The notes under the pieces were generated by a model. That model had not been told where the DNA came from. It saw only the letters and a list, made by a program, of their open reading frames with translations, and did not search any database. From Mycobacterium sp. 4858 (GTDB taxonomy: Bacteria; Actinomycetota; Actinomycetes; Mycobacteriales; Mycobacteriaceae), in the NCBI RefSeq assembly GCF_900240975.1, contig NZ_LT968776.1, positions 1,612,001-1,676,000 on the forward strand: DNA of 64,000 nt, written 5' to 3'. The translations under genes were made by a program, and so were the position numbers. Below, piece by piece: positions 32,586-42,680 of the stretch (position 1 is the stretch's first letter; every line of letters starts with the position of its first letter).

Positions 32586-33899
32586 ATGCCCGGCCAGTCC
32601 ACCGCATGGATCACCACCGCCCGCGTGCTGCGGCGGGCCGGGTTCGGGGTGACCGGACCCGAGGTGGACGCCGTGCTCACCGCGGGCTGGCCGCGGCATG
32701 TCGACGCCATGCTCGCCGCGGACCCCGACGCCGACCCGGGCGCGCTCGCCACCCCCATGCCCACGCTGCAGCCGCCCGGCCCGCCCGGGAAGGGCGCCAC
32801 GCCGGCGGCCCGCAAACGGTACAACCAGCAGCTGACCGAACAGCAGGGCGCGCTGTCCGACTGGTGGCTGCGCCGCATGGTCGGCGTGCGGCAGCCGTTC
32901 GGCGAGAAGCTGACCCTGCTGTGGCACAACCACTTTGCCACCTCGGCGCAGAAGGTCCGGGTGGCCGCGTACATGGCCGCGCAGAACCAGAAGCTGCGCA
33001 CGCTGTCGCTGGGCGACTTCCGCACCCTGGCCTATGCGATCCTGACCGACGCCGCGACGCTGCGCTGGCTCGACGGGCAGAGCAGCACCGCCAAGGCGCC
33101 CAACGAAAACCTGGCGCGGGAGTTCATGGAGCTCTTCGCCCTCGGGCACGGCAACGGCTACACCGAGGACGACGTCCGCAACGGCGCCCGCGCGCTGACG
33201 GGGTGGGTGATCGGCGCCGACGGGCACACCTCGCTGGCCGCCAAACGCCACGACGGGACGGCCAAGACGCTGTTCGGGCTGACCCGCGACTTCGACGCCG
33301 CCGGATTCTGCGATGCCGTACTGGCGCAGCCCAAGTCGGCGGAGTATGTCGCCGGACGGCTGTGGCGGCAACTGGCCTCCGACGACCCGCCGTCGGCCCC
33401 CACGCTGGACAGGCTGGTCTCCGCCTACGGACCGGGCCGCGACCTGCGGGCGCTGACCCGGGCGATCCTCACCGCCGACGAATTCGTCGCCGGCCGCGCC
33501 ACCGTCGTCAACACCCCGGTCGAATGGCTCGTCGGCGTGCTGCGCGCCCTGCGCGTGCCCCTCGACGGCGCCACCGGAAAGTTCGCCGACGCGACGCTGC
33601 ACGCGTTGGGCCAACGGCCCTTCTACCCGCCGAGCGTCGGCGGCTGGCCGCAGGGCCAGGTGTGGCTGTCCACCGCCAGCGCCGAAGCGCGGCTGCGGGC
33701 CGCCGCCCGGCTCGCACACGCCGGCGACCTGTCCGGCATCGAGGGCGCCGCGCCCGCCGACCGCGTCGACGCGGTCGGCTACCTGATCGGCGTCGGAGAC
33801 TGGTCGGACCGGACCGCCACGGCGCTGCGGCCCCTGGTGCGCACCCCGCCGCGGTTGATCGCGGCCGCCGTCAACACGCCCGAATACCTGACCTCATAG
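32586..33899 (+). CDS. DUF1800 domain protein
   Basis: A 437-residue protein with the DUF1800 signature WWLRRMV...PFGEKLTLLWHNHFATSAQKV, then NENLAREFMELFALGHGNGYTEDDV and ALTGW. The family is nearly always paired with a DUF1501 gene, as here, where the next gene starts 12 nt downstream. Both are uncharacterised; the DUF1501 partner belongs to the alkaline-phosphatase/sulfatase superfamily. No signal peptide is visible, so it may be exported as a complex with its Tat-type partner or stay in the cytoplasm. This pair is absent from the pknG-ackA interval of M. tuberculosis as I know it. Confidence 0.85.
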   Translation: MPGQSTAWITTARVLRRAGFGVTGPEVDAVLTAGWPRHVDAMLAADPDADPGALATPMPTLQPPGPPGKGATPAARKRYNQQLTEQQGALSDWWLRRMVGVRQPFGEKLTLLWHNHFATSAQKVRVAAYMAAQNQKLRTLSLGDFRTLAYAILTDAATLRWLDGQSSTAKAPNENLAREFMELFALGHGNGYTEDDVRNGARALTGWVIGADGHTSLAAKRHDGTAKTLFGLTRDFDAAGFCDAVLAQPKSAEYVAGRLWRQLASDDPPSAPTLDRLVSAYGPGRDLRALTRAILTADEFVAGRATVVNTPVEWLVGVLRALRVPLDGATGKFADATLHALGQRPFYPPSVGGWPQGQVWLSTASAEARLRAAARLAHAGDLSGIEGAAPADRVDAVGYLIGVGDWSDRTATALRPLVRTPPRLIAAAVNTPEYLTS

Positions 33900-33911
33900 C
33901 GAGATCCGACG

Positions 33912-35093
33912 ATGCCCGAGATGAATCGCCGCAAGTTCCTGATCGCCAGCGCCGGCGCCGGCGCGGTCGGCCTGCTCTCCGGCGCGGTGGCGGTCGAGTG
34001 GCCCGATTTGATGCGCGCGGCCCACGACCGCCCGCTGGCCGACGGGGCGGGCGTGCTGGTGCTGATCACCCTCGCCGGCGGCAACGACGGGATCAACACC
34101 CTGATTCCTTATGCCGACAACGCCTATCACGACGCCCGGCCGGAACTGGCCTACGCCCCCGGCGACGTGCTGCACCTCGACCAGACGCTGGGACTCAACC
34201 CCGCACTCAAGGGCCTCGCCCAACTGTGGGACCAGCGGCAACTGGCCATCGTGCGGGGCGTGGGCTATCCACGGCCCGACCACAGCCACTTCCGGTCCAT
34301 GGACATCTGGCAGACGGCGTCACCGGCCGAGCCCGTGTCGACGGGGTGGATCGGCCGCTGGCTCGACGCCACCGGCGACGACCCGCTGCGGGCGGTCAAC
34401 ATCGGGCCCGTGCTGCCCGCGCTCGCGGTCGGGGAAAAGCACACCGCCGCGGCGCTTTCCACGACCCGGTCGCCCGACGAACAGGGCCTCGACGCCTTGA
34501 TGGGCGCGCTCGGGACGGACGACCCCGGCGACAGCCCGGCGATGGCCGCCGTGTGCAAGTCCTACCGCGCCGCGCGCAGCACCGGCAAGACGTTCGGATC
34601 GCTGAAAGCGTCCGGGCGCCAGGGCAACTCGCTGTCCGCGCAGCTTGACATGGTGGCCGCCGCGGTGCGGGCGCGCGTGCCGACACGCGTCTACGCGGCG
34701 CAACTGGGGGGTTTCGACACCCACGCCGGTGAACGCGACACGCAGCAACGGCTGCTCGGGACGTTCGACGAGGCGGTCACCCGGTTCCTGCGGGACGTGG
34801 CCGGCCACAACGTGGTGGTGATGGCGTATTCGGAGTTCGGCCGCCGGGTGCGCGCCAACGCATCCCAGGGCACCGATCACGGCACCGCCGCCCCCGTCTT
34901 GGTCGCGGGCACGCCCGTGCGCGGCGGCTTCTACGGCGAGGAACCCGGCCTCACCGACCTCGACGACGGGGATTTGAAGTACACCACCGATTTTCGCGAC
35001 GTGTACCACGAGCTGCTGGTGCGGACGGTCGGGACCGATCCCACGCCGTCGGTCGGCGCCGGCCGCAAGAGCCTGGGCTTCCTAACCGCCTAG
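33912..35093 (+). CDS. DUF1501 protein with Tat-like signal
   Basis: A 393-residue protein with a Tat-type leader ([20 protein letters not shown], residues 5-24) followed by the DUF1501 core [19 protein letters not shown], a [18 protein letters not shown] segment and, near the C-terminus, [23 protein letters not shown] and DHGTAAP. These His/Asp/Thr positions resemble metal-binding sites of the alkaline-phosphatase superfamily. It is the partner of the DUF1800 gene. The 3' end overlaps ackA by 12 nt on opposite strands. Substrate unknown. Confidence 0.87.
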   Translation: MPEMNRRKFLIASAGAGAVGLLSGAVAVEWPDLMRAAHDRPLADGAGVLVLITLAGGNDGINTLIPYADNAYHDARPELAYAPGDVLHLDQTLGLNPALKGLAQLWDQRQLAIVRGVGYPRPDHSHFRSMDIWQTASPAEPVSTGWIGRWLDATGDDPLRAVNIGPVLPALAVGEKHTAAALSTTRSPDEQGLDALMGALGTDDPGDSPAMAAVCKSYRAARSTGKTFGSLKASGRQGNSLSAQLDMVAAAVRARVPTRVYAAQLGGFDTHAGERDTQQRLLGTFDEAVTRFLRDVAGHNVVVMAYSEFGRRVRANASQGTDHGTAAPVLVAGTPVRGGFYGEEPGLTDLDDGDLKYTTDFRDVYHELLVRTVGTDPTPSVGAGRKSLGFLTA

Positions 35094-36239
35094 TGCGCTC
35101 ACACAGTCGCGGGCGATGGCCAACTCTTCGTTGGTCGGGATCACCAGCACGGCGATCGGGGATTCATCGGCGGAGATCTGCCGGGCGCCCTTGCCGCCGC
35201 CGAGGTTGCGGCGCTCGTCGAGCACGACGCCCAACTCCTCCAGGCCGGCGACCGCGTCGCGACGCACCGCCGCGTCGTTTTCCCCGATGCCGCCGGTGAA
35301 GGTGATGACATCGGTGTGCCCCAAAACGGCCAGGTAGGCGCCGATGTACTTGCGCAGCCGGTGTGTGAACACGCTGTAGGCCAATTGCGCCGCGCCGTCG
35401 CCGGATTCGATCATGGTGCGCAGCCGCCGGAAGTCGCGCTCGCCGGCCAGGCCCAGCACCCCCGACCGCTGGTTGAGCATGGACTCGACCTCGTCGACGG
35501 TCATGTTCGCGGTGTGGCAGAGGTAGCTGACGATGCTGGGGTCGATGTCACCGCTGCGGGTGCCCATCACCAGGCCCTCCAGCGGCGTCAGGCCCATCGA
35601 CGTGTCGAGGGGACGCGTGCCGGCGATCGCCGAAGCGGAGCAGCCGTTACCCAGGTGCAGCACAATCTGTTTCAGTCCCCGCAGCGGCCGGTCCAGGAAG
35701 TCGGCGGCCTGCTGGCTCACGTACCGGTGCGACGTGCCGTGGAAGCCGTAGCGGCGGATCTTCCAGCGCTCGGCCAGCCCGCGGTCGATGGCATAGGTCG
35801 CGGCCGCGGGCGGCATGTCGTGGAAGAACGCCGTGTCGAAGACCGCGATGTGGGGAACGTCGGGCAGCAGCTTGCGGGCCACCTCGATGCCCTTGACCGC
35901 GGGCGGATTGTGCAGCGGCGCCAGTTCGGACAGCTCGTCGAGCTTGTCGATCACCGCGTCATCCACCGGTGTGGGCCGGTAGAAGGTGTTGCCGCCGTGC
36001 ACGACTCGGTGGCCCACGGCCACCAGGCCGCAGGCACGCAGGTCGATGCCCTGCTCGGACAGCGTGTCGAAGGCCTGACGCAGCGCGGCGTCGTGGTCGC
36101 GGACGGGGGACGACCCCTCGCCGATCCGCTCGACGTTCCCGGTCGCCCGGGCCGCGCCGGAGTCGGGGTCGAGCAACTGGTATTTCAGCGAGGACGACCC
36201 GGAGTTGATCACCAGCACAACCCGGCCGGCGCTAGCCAC
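35082..36239 (-). CDS. ackA: Acetate kinase AckA
   Basis: A 385-residue ASKHA kinase interconverting acetate + ATP and acetyl phosphate. Signatures are [14 protein letters not shown] at the N-terminus, [26 protein letters not shown] and [11 protein letters not shown]. The GTG at 36239 overlaps the pta TAG by 8 nt (GTGGCTAG) and gives exactly the length of M. tuberculosis AckA; an upstream in-frame start at 36272 would add 11 basic residues and lies deeper in pta. Last gene of the fgd1-pta-ackA unit. Confidence 0.96.
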   Translation of the reverse strand: MASAGRVVLVINSGSSSLKYQLLDPDSGAARATGNVERIGEGSSPVRDHDAALRQAFDTLSEQGIDLRACGLVAVGHRVVHGGNTFYRPTPVDDAVIDKLDELSELAPLHNPPAVKGIEVARKLLPDVPHIAVFDTAFFHDMPPAAATYAIDRGLAERWKIRRYGFHGTSHRYVSQQAADFLDRPLRGLKQIVLHLGNGCSASAIAGTRPLDTSMGLTPLEGLVMGTRSGDIDPSIVSYLCHTANMTVDEVESMLNQRSGVLGLAGERDFRRLRTMIESGDGAAQLAYSVFTHRLRKYIGAYLAVLGHTDVITFTGGIGENDAAVRRDAVAGLEELGVVLDERRNLGGGKGARQISADESPIAVLVIPTNEELAIARDCVSALGG

Positions 36240-38310
36240 GGATGCCCTGCGCCTGGATCGCGGTGATGGCAATGGTGTTCACGATGTCTTCGACCAGCGC
36301 GCCGCGGGACAAATCGTTCACCGGCTTGCGCAGGCCCTGCAGCACCGGCCCGATCGCGATCGCCCCGGCGCTGCGCTGGACGGCCTTGTAGGTGTTGTTG
36401 CCGGTGTTGAGGTCGGGGAAGACCAGCACCGTGGCGCGGCCGGCCACCGGCGAGTCGCGCAGCTTGGTGGCCGCGACGGACGGCTCTATCGCGGCGTCGT
36501 ACTGGATGGGGCCCTCGACCGGCAATTGCGGTGCCCTGAGCCGGACCAATTCCGTTGCCTTCCTGACCTTGTCGACGTCGGCCCCGGTGCCCGATTCGCC
36601 AGTGGAGTACGACAGCATCGCAACCCTCGGCTCGATGCCGAACTGCGCCGCGGTGCGCGCGGAGGAGATCGCGATGTCGGCCAGCTGTTCGGGCGTCGGG
36701 TTCGGGATGATCGCGCAGTCGCCGTAGGCCAGCACGCGATCGGGCAGGCACATCAGGAAGATGCTGGACACGGTGGAGACGTCGGGGACGGTCTTGATGA
36801 TCTCGAAGGCGGGGCGAACGGTGTGCGCGGTGGTGTGGGCGGCGCCGGACACCATGCCGTCGACCATGCCGTTGTGCACCAGCATGGTGCCGAAATACGT
36901 TGCATCGCGCATGATTTCGCGGGCATGCTCGACGGTGACACCCTTGGCCCTGCGGAGTTCTGCGTACTGGTCGGCGAACCGGAAGCGCAGGTCGCTGGTG
37001 AGCGGGTCGATCACGTGCGCACCGTCGAGGTCCACTCCGAGTTCGCCCGAACGCTGGCGGATCTGCGCCTCGTCGCCGAGCACGGTGAGGTCGGCGACGC
37101 GGCGCTGCAGCACCCGGCCGGCCGACCTGAGGATGCGATCGTCGTCGCCCTCGGGAAGGACGATGTGCTTGCGATCCGAACGCGCCTGCAGGGTCAGCCG
37201 GTGGATGAACATCTGCGGCGTGGTCACCGTGGGTATCGGGATGGCAAGCTGCGCAAGCAGGTCCGAGACGTCGACGTAGCGGTCCATCAGCTCCAGCGCG
37301 GTGTCGATCTTGCGCTGCGAGCTGGCCGTGACGCGGCCCCGGGCGGCGGCGGCCGCGCTCGCGGTGTCGTAGGTGCCCAGCGTGGTACCGATGATGGGCA
37401 GTCGCAGCCGCAGCCCGGCGACCAGCGAAGCGATCGACGGATGGAGCCGGAAGCCACCGTTGAGGATGATGCACGACAGCGACGGAAAGCCTTCGGCCGC
37501 ATGGGCGCTGGCCACGGCGAGCACCACGTCCGAGCGGTCACCGGGGGTGATGACCGCCATGCCGTCGCCCAGCCGTTCCAGGACGTGGTCGGCGGTCATC
37601 CCGGCGACCAGCACGCCGGTGACCTCGCGTTCCCGCAGCGATTCCTCACCGCTGACGGGCGTTCCGCCGACGGCCTTTTCGAGTTCGGCCACCGTCGGCG
37701 CGGACAGCAGCGGTTCTTCGGGCAGCACGTAGCTGCGCTGCGGGAAGGCCTCCAGCGCCTCGGCGACCTCCCCCAGCCGCGCCGGTTCGCAGCGGTTGGC
37801 CACCACCGCGGCGGTGTGGGCGCGCTGGGCGGCCAGCTCGGCCAGGCACACCTCGACGACGCGCGCGATCTCCTCGGGGGTGCGGCCCCGGCCGCTGACC
37901 GTGAGCAGTACCGGCGCCCCGAGGTTGACCGCGATGCGGGCGTTGACCGACAGCTCGGCCGGCCGGGCGACGTCGGTGTAGTCGCTGCCCACGATCACCA
38001 CCGCGTCGCAGTCGTCGGCCATCGCGTGGTAGGCGTCGACGATGGTGGCGATCGCGGTATCGGTGTCTGCGTGCAGCTGCTGGTACGTCACACCGAGGCA
38101 CTGCTCATAGGGCACGCCCGCGGTGGTGTGCTGCAGCAGCAGGTCCAGGATGTAGTCGCGGTCCTTGCCGTCGGTGACCCGCGTGATGGGACGGAACACG
38201 CCGACCTTGGCGACGGTCGCCGTCAGCCGGTGCAGCAGCCCCAGCGCGAGCGTCGACTTGCCGGTCTCCGGTTCCGGAGCGGCGACGTAGATCGCGGACG
38301 GTTCAGCCAA
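36232..38310 (-). CDS. pta: Phosphate acetyltransferase Pta
   Basis: A 692-residue enzyme that exchanges acetyl-CoA and acetyl phosphate. The N-terminal half has a P-loop cobQ/BioD-like domain ([16 protein letters not shown]) and a DRTGG domain (about 220-330); the C-terminal ~330 residues form the catalytic phosphotransacetylase domain ([20 protein letters not shown] through [16 protein letters not shown]). It starts at TTG 38310, overlapping the fgd1 TGA by 8 nt (TTGGCTGA). With AckA it makes the acetate overflow and assimilation path. M. tuberculosis Pta is 690 residues. Confidence 0.95.
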   Translation of the reverse strand: MAEPSAIYVAAPEPETGKSTLALGLLHRLTATVAKVGVFRPITRVTDGKDRDYILDLLLQHTTAGVPYEQCLGVTYQQLHADTDTAIATIVDAYHAMADDCDAVVIVGSDYTDVARPAELSVNARIAVNLGAPVLLTVSGRGRTPEEIARVVEVCLAELAAQRAHTAAVVANRCEPARLGEVAEALEAFPQRSYVLPEEPLLSAPTVAELEKAVGGTPVSGEESLREREVTGVLVAGMTADHVLERLGDGMAVITPGDRSDVVLAVASAHAAEGFPSLSCIILNGGFRLHPSIASLVAGLRLRLPIIGTTLGTYDTASAAAAARGRVTASSQRKIDTALELMDRYVDVSDLLAQLAIPIPTVTTPQMFIHRLTLQARSDRKHIVLPEGDDDRILRSAGRVLQRRVADLTVLGDEAQIRQRSGELGVDLDGAHVIDPLTSDLRFRFADQYAELRRAKGVTVEHAREIMRDATYFGTMLVHNGMVDGMVSGAAHTTAHTVRPAFEIIKTVPDVSTVSSIFLMCLPDRVLAYGDCAIIPNPTPEQLADIAISSARTAAQFGIEPRVAMLSYSTGESGTGADVDKVRKATELVRLRAPQLPVEGPIQYDAAIEPSVAATKLRDSPVAGRATVLVFPDLNTGNNTYKAVQRSAGAIAIGPVLQGLRKPVNDLSRGALVEDIVNTIAITAIQAQGIRG

Positions 38311-39313
38311 GTCGCCGCAGCCTGGGGGCCAGGTCCTTTTCGAAGAGGTCCAGGAACCGGCGCTGGTCGTGGCCGGGGGCGTGGAACACCAGGTGGTTGA
38401 GCCCCCAGTCGACGTACTGCTTGACCTTCTCGACGGCCTCGTCGGGATCGGACGCCACGATCCAGCGCTTGGCGACCTGCTCGATCGGCAACGCGTCGGC
38501 GGCCTTTTCCATCTCGATCGGGTCGTCGATGCTGTGCTTTTGCTCGGCGGTCAGCGACAGCGGCGCCCAGAACCGGGTGTTTTCCAGCGCCAGCTCGGGA
38601 TCGGGGTCGTAGGAGATCTTGATCTCGATCATCTTGTCGATGTCCTCGACGGATCTGTCCGCGGCCGCTGCCCCTTCTAAGACGGCCGGAATCAGCTTGT
38701 CCTTGTAGAGCTCCTCGCCCTTGCCGGAGGTGCAGATGAAGCCGTCGCCGGCCCGCCCGGCGTACTTGGCCACCGCCGGGCCGCCGGCGGCGACGTAGAT
38801 CGGGACGCCGCCCTCGGGCACGTCGTAGATCGAGGCGCCCTTGAGCCGGTAGTAGTCGCCGTCGAAGTCGACGCGGTCGCCGCGCCACAGCTCGCGCATC
38901 AGGCGCACCGATTCGCGCAGCCGGGCGAACCGCTCCTTGAACTCGGGCCACTCGCCCTCGTATCCGGTGGCGATCTCATTGAGCGCCTCGCCGGTGCCCA
39001 CACCCAAAAAGATCCGGTCCGGGTACAGGCAGGCCATGGTGGCGAAGGCCTGTGCGATGACGGCGGGGTTGTAGCGGAAGGTCGGCGTGAGCACCGAGGT
39101 GCCCAGCACGATCCGCTCGGTGCGTTCGCCGACGGCGGTCATCCAGGCCAGCGAGAACGGGGCATGCCCGCCCTCGTGCCGCCACGGCTGGAAGTGGTCG
39201 CTGACGGTTGCGCTGTCCATGCCGTGACCCTCAGCGGCCACGGCGAGTTCGACGAGTTCACGCGGTGCGAATTGCTCGGCGGATGCCTTGTATCCAAGTT
39301 TCAGTTCAGCCAC
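38303..39313 (-). CDS. fgd1: F420-dependent glucose-6-phosphate dehydrogenase Fgd1
   Basis: A 336-residue LLM-family enzyme that oxidises glucose 6-phosphate while reducing cofactor F420. Active-site residues known for mycobacterial FGD1 are in place: D39-H40 and W44 in SDHFQPW, and E109 in [10 protein letters not shown]. Length equals M. tuberculosis FGD1. It heads an overlapping operon with pta and ackA, tying F420H2 supply to central carbon genes, and is divergent from the MBL gene with 100 nt between. Confidence 0.97.
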   Translation of the reverse strand: MAELKLGYKASAEQFAPRELVELAVAAEGHGMDSATVSDHFQPWRHEGGHAPFSLAWMTAVGERTERIVLGTSVLTPTFRYNPAVIAQAFATMACLYPDRIFLGVGTGEALNEIATGYEGEWPEFKERFARLRESVRLMRELWRGDRVDFDGDYYRLKGASIYDVPEGGVPIYVAAGGPAVAKYAGRAGDGFICTSGKGEELYKDKLIPAVLEGAAAADRSVEDIDKMIEIKISYDPDPELALENTRFWAPLSLTAEQKHSIDDPIEMEKAADALPIEQVAKRWIVASDPDEAVEKVKQYVDWGLNHLVFHAPGHDQRRFLDLFEKDLAPRLRRLG

Positions 39314-39413
39314 GGGTCATTTCTACTCCTAGGTTGACGGTCGCGACCCGCCGCGCCCGGCTTCGCCGCGCTTGCGATCACTCCTCGCGGCGATCGCTCC
39401 TACACTCGCGGGC

Positions 39414-40154
39414 ATGGCGCAGCTGGTTCAGGTCACCGACACCGTGTACCTCGCTCAGGGGCACGCCGTGAACTGGACGTTGGTCGTCGACGGCACCGGC
39501 GTCATGCTGATCGACGCCGGCTATCCCGGGGACCGCGAGGACGTCCTGGGCTCGCTGGCCAAGCTGGGCTACCGGGTGGCCGACGTGCGCGCCGTCCTGT
39601 TGACCCACGCCCACATCGACCACCTGGGTTCGGCGATCTGGCTCGCCGGCGAGCACGGCGTGCCGGTGTACTGTCACGCCGACGAGGTGGGGCACGCGAA
39701 ACGGGAGTACCTGGAGCAGGTGTCGACTATCGATGTGGCACTGCGCATCTGGCGCCCGCGCTGGGCGAGGTGGACGGCCCACGTGGTCCGCAGCGGCGGC
39801 CTGATCCGCGACGGCATCCCCACCGCCCAGCCGCTGACCGCCGAGGTGGCCGCGGGCCTGCCGGGCCAACCGCGGCCCGTCTTCAGCCCCGGCCACACCA
39901 ACGGACACTGCTCGTACCTGGTCGACGGCGTGCTCGTCAGCGGCGACGCGCTGATCACCGGCCACCCGCTGTTACGCCACCGCGGGCCGCAGCTGTTGCC
40001 GGAGATTTTCAGCCACAGCCAACGGGATTGCCTCCGCACCCTGTCCGCGCTGGCGTTGCTCGACACCGAGGTCCTGCTGCCCGGGCACGGCGACGTGTGG
40101 CGCGGACCGATCCGGGAGGCGACCGCCGCGGCGCTCGCGCTGGCCGGCGCCTGA
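39414..40154 (+). CDS. Metallo-beta-lactamase-fold hydrolase (Rv0406c-like)
   Basis: A 246-residue MBL-fold protein. Metal motif HAHIDHLG (HxHxDH), then CHADE, FSPGHTNGHCSYLV (His ligand), GDALITGHP (bridging Asp) and LLPGHGD (final His) complete a dinuclear site. The ATG at 39414 is chosen because the preceding 14 in-frame residues have no family similarity. Position divergent from fgd1 matches Rv0406c. Substrate unknown; the hydroxyacylglutathione-hydrolase-like subgroup is typical. Confidence 0.88.
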   Translation: MAQLVQVTDTVYLAQGHAVNWTLVVDGTGVMLIDAGYPGDREDVLGSLAKLGYRVADVRAVLLTHAHIDHLGSAIWLAGEHGVPVYCHADEVGHAKREYLEQVSTIDVALRIWRPRWARWTAHVVRSGGLIRDGIPTAQPLTAEVAAGLPGQPRPVFSPGHTNGHCSYLVDGVLVSGDALITGHPLLRHRGPQLLPEIFSHSQRDCLRTLSALALLDTEVLLPGHGDVWRGPIREATAAALALAGA

Positions 40155-40199
40155 CGACGTGGGCCTACACTCGGTTGGGGTGGGCGCGAAGGGGCACGG

Positions 40200-41642
40200 A
40201 TGACCACCGTCGATATCCAGGGCCTGGCCTTCGCCGGCGTGGCGCGGCAGGCGCGCTTGGTGCGCGATCGTGAGGTTTCTCCCCGCGAGTTGGTGGCGCT
40301 CTACCTGGAGCGGATAGCCGAACTGGACCCGGCGTTGAACGCATTTCGCGTCGTGCTGGCCGAGCAGGCGATGGCAGAGGCCGCACACGTCGAACGGCGG
40401 CTGGCCGCCGGGGAGATGCTGCCGCTGGCGGGCGTGCCGATCGCGGTCAAGGACGACACCGATGTGGCGGGGGTTTCGTCGATGTGCGGCACCGGGATTG
40501 ACACCGGGCCGGTGAGCAGCGACAGCGCGGCGGTGCGGCGCCTTCGGGCCGCCGGGGCGGTGATCATCGGCAAGACGCATCTGCCCGAGTTCGGTGCCGT
40601 CCCGATGTGCGAGTCGCCGACGTGGGGCGTGACACGCAATCCGTGGCGACCGAACCGGACCACGGGGGGCTCCAGCGGTGGTTCGGCGGCTGCGGTGGCG
40701 GCCGGCATGGTGCCCGGGGCGCTGGGCACCGATGGGGGCGGCTCGGTTCGCATTCCGGCCGCGTGCTGCGGGGTGGTGGGACTCAAGGGCCAGCGCGGCT
40801 GGATCAGCACCAAGCAATCACCCGAGCGGGCCTATCGATTCCACGGGCTGCACCACATCGGAACGCTGGCCCACAGCGTCGCCGACGCGGCGCTGCTGCA
40901 CGACGCGATGGCCGGCGCCGAGCCCGACGACGAGATCGCCTCGGTGTCGCCGGCACCTCCGTTGACGGACGCGGCGGCGGGCCCACCGCGCCGGCTGCGG
41001 ATCGCGATGTCGTTCAAACCGGTGATTCCCGTGCCGGTCAGCGAGGAGGTGCGCCGGCCGGTGTTGGAGACGGCCGAGTTGCTGCGCTCGCTCGGTCACG
41101 AAGTCGTTGAGCGTGATCCGGTCTACCCGCTGCCCGCGATTCTCTCGGTGTTCGCGCTGATGATGCACGGGCTCGCCGAGGAAATCGAGCGGCTGCCCAC
41201 ACCGGAGCTACTGGAACGGCGGATTCGGGCCGAGGGCCGCACCGCCCGGCTGATCCCCGACTGGCTGGCTCACCGCGCGCTGGCCGCCCGCGACCGCATG
41301 AGCGAGCGTGGGCTGCGGCCCGTCGCCGATTGCGACGTGCTGATGACGCCGGTGCTGGGTAAGCCGCCGGTGCCCGTCGGGCACCTCGACGGGTTGGGCC
41401 CCACGCGCGCCATGGCGCGGGTGTTGGCGTTCATGCCGTTCACCCCGCCGCAGAACTACACCGGACAACCGGCCATGTCGATTCCGGCCGGGATCTCGGC
41501 CGGCGGCCTGCCCGAAGCGGTCCATCTGGTGGGGCGGCCCCACGATGGGTCAACATTGATTTCCCTTGCCGCGCAACTGGAATCGGTGCGCCCGTGGGCG
41601 CAGCGCCGTCCACCGGCCGCGCGGTACCCCACACCGGCTTAG
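40200..41642 (+). CDS. Amidase-signature family amidase
   Basis: A 480-residue amidase. The Ser-cisSer-Lys triad can be read: Lys in PIAVKDDTDVAG, the Gly/Ser-rich core TTGGSSGGSAAAVAAGMVP and cis-Ser, and nucleophile Ser in the following DGGGSVRIPAACCG. It would hydrolyse an amide to acid and ammonia; the substrate is unknown. An epimerase gene begins 12 nt downstream on the same strand, suggesting co-transcription. I do not recall this gene beside Rv0406c in M. tuberculosis, where pks6 follows; whether it serves the neighbouring lipopeptide-type cluster is open. Confidence 0.88.
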   Translation: MTTVDIQGLAFAGVARQARLVRDREVSPRELVALYLERIAELDPALNAFRVVLAEQAMAEAAHVERRLAAGEMLPLAGVPIAVKDDTDVAGVSSMCGTGIDTGPVSSDSAAVRRLRAAGAVIIGKTHLPEFGAVPMCESPTWGVTRNPWRPNRTTGGSSGGSAAAVAAGMVPGALGTDGGGSVRIPAACCGVVGLKGQRGWISTKQSPERAYRFHGLHHIGTLAHSVADAALLHDAMAGAEPDDEIASVSPAPPLTDAAAGPPRRLRIAMSFKPVIPVPVSEEVRRPVLETAELLRSLGHEVVERDPVYPLPAILSVFALMMHGLAEEIERLPTPELLERRIRAEGRTARLIPDWLAHRALAARDRMSERGLRPVADCDVLMTPVLGKPPVPVGHLDGLGPTRAMARVLAFMPFTPPQNYTGQPAMSIPAGISAGGLPEAVHLVGRPHDGSTLISLAAQLESVRPWAQRRPPAARYPTPA

Positions 41643-41654
41643 GGCCAACTCGCG

Positions 41655-42680
41655 ATGGCACACGCTGTGATAACCGGAGCAAGCGGGCTGCTGGGATCCA
41701 ATCTGACCGCCGAGCTGATCGCGCAGGGGCACACCGTCACCGCCACCCGGCGCCCGAGCACCGATACGAGTTCACTGGCCGACCTGCCGGTCAAGTGGGT
41801 CTGCGCCGACCTCGGCTCGGTCGCTGATCTACGCGACGTGTTTGCCGATGCAGACGTTGTATTCCACTGCGCCGCATGCGTTTCGACCAGGAGACGGGTC
41901 ACACCGGCGATCTCGGCCGTCAATGTCGGCGTGACGCAAGCTGTCGTCGAGGCCGCGATCGCCACCGGCACCCCGCGCGTCGTGCATACCTCGACCGCGA
42001 ACACGATCGGACCCGAACCCGACGGCGCACCCGCCGACGAGCAGACCCCGTGGGGGTGGGACAAAGCCGGGCTGGCAGGGGCCTACCCGGTCACCAAACG
42101 GCGCGGTGAGATCCTGGTGCAGCGGGCCTGCGACAAGCTGGACGCGGTCATCGTCAACCCCACATACCTGGTCGGCCCGCGCGACGCCAGACCCAGTTCC
42201 GGCCGGCTCATCGTCGAGATCGCCAACCGCAGAATTCCCTATTGGACACCGGGATACAACAATTTCGCGGATGTGCGCGAGGTGGCGCGCGGCATGATCG
42301 CCGCCTGGCTGCACGGGAAGCGCGGCGAACGCTACATCCTGGGTGGCCAGGAGTTGACGTACCGCGAGTACATCGATCGAGTGGCGCGAATCGTCGGGGT
42401 CGACCCGCCGCGTAGACGGTTGCCCTATCCGGTCGCCTGGATCGGGGGTAAGGCCGGCGACCTCCTCGAGGTCGTCACCCGTCGGGAAACCACGGTGAAC
42501 TCGATGTCCGTCGGATACGCGTTCACCGACCTTTACCGCTACCGCAGCGACAAGGCGGTGCGAGAACTGGGCTATGTAGTTGCCCCCATCGAGCCTGCGA
42601 TCCGCGACGCGGTCAACTGGTTTCGCGTTCGCGGCATGATCAGATCCGCTCACGGACCCGTTGCGGGCTCGATGTTTTGA
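41655..42680 (+). CDS. NAD(P)-dependent epimerase/dehydratase (dihydroflavonol-reductase-like SDR)
   Basis: A 341-residue extended SDR. N-terminal TGASGLLGSNLTAELIAQGH is the cofactor motif, THTSTANTIG-like HTSTANTIG supplies the Ser/Thr, and YPVTKRRGE is the YxxxK catalytic pair; VNPTYLVGPRD and the C-terminal YRSDKAVRELGY are typical of DFR-like or HpnA-like members. It probably acts as a ketoreductase or epimerase. Its 3' end overlaps the FAD oxidase gene of the NRPS/PKS operon by 31 nt on opposite strands. It may tailor the cluster product, but sugar or sterol-like substrates are equally possible. Confidence 0.85.
   Translation: MAHAVITGASGLLGSNLTAELIAQGHTVTATRRPSTDTSSLADLPVKWVCADLGSVADLRDVFADADVVFHCAACVSTRRRVTPAISAVNVGVTQAVVEAAIATGTPRVVHTSTANTIGPEPDGAPADEQTPWGWDKAGLAGAYPVTKRRGEILVQRACDKLDAVIVNPTYLVGPRDARPSSGRLIVEIANRRIPYWTPGYNNFADVREVARGMIAAWLHGKRGERYILGGQELTYREYIDRVARIVGVDPPRRRLPYPVAWIGGKAGDLLEVVTRRETTVNSMSVGYAFTDLYRYRSDKAVRELGYVVAPIEPAIRDAVNWFRVRGMIRSAHGPVAGSMF

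Noticed and set aside
31650..33719. Long minus-strand frame that would make the DUF559 protein 689 residues
   Set aside because: The part beyond 32501 is antisense to the DUF1800 gene and has no family similarity; it reflects GC-rich third positions.
36240..36272. Upstream start for AckA
   Set aside because: It adds 11 Arg-rich residues not found in the family and lies deeper in pta; the GTG at 36239 gives the normal length.
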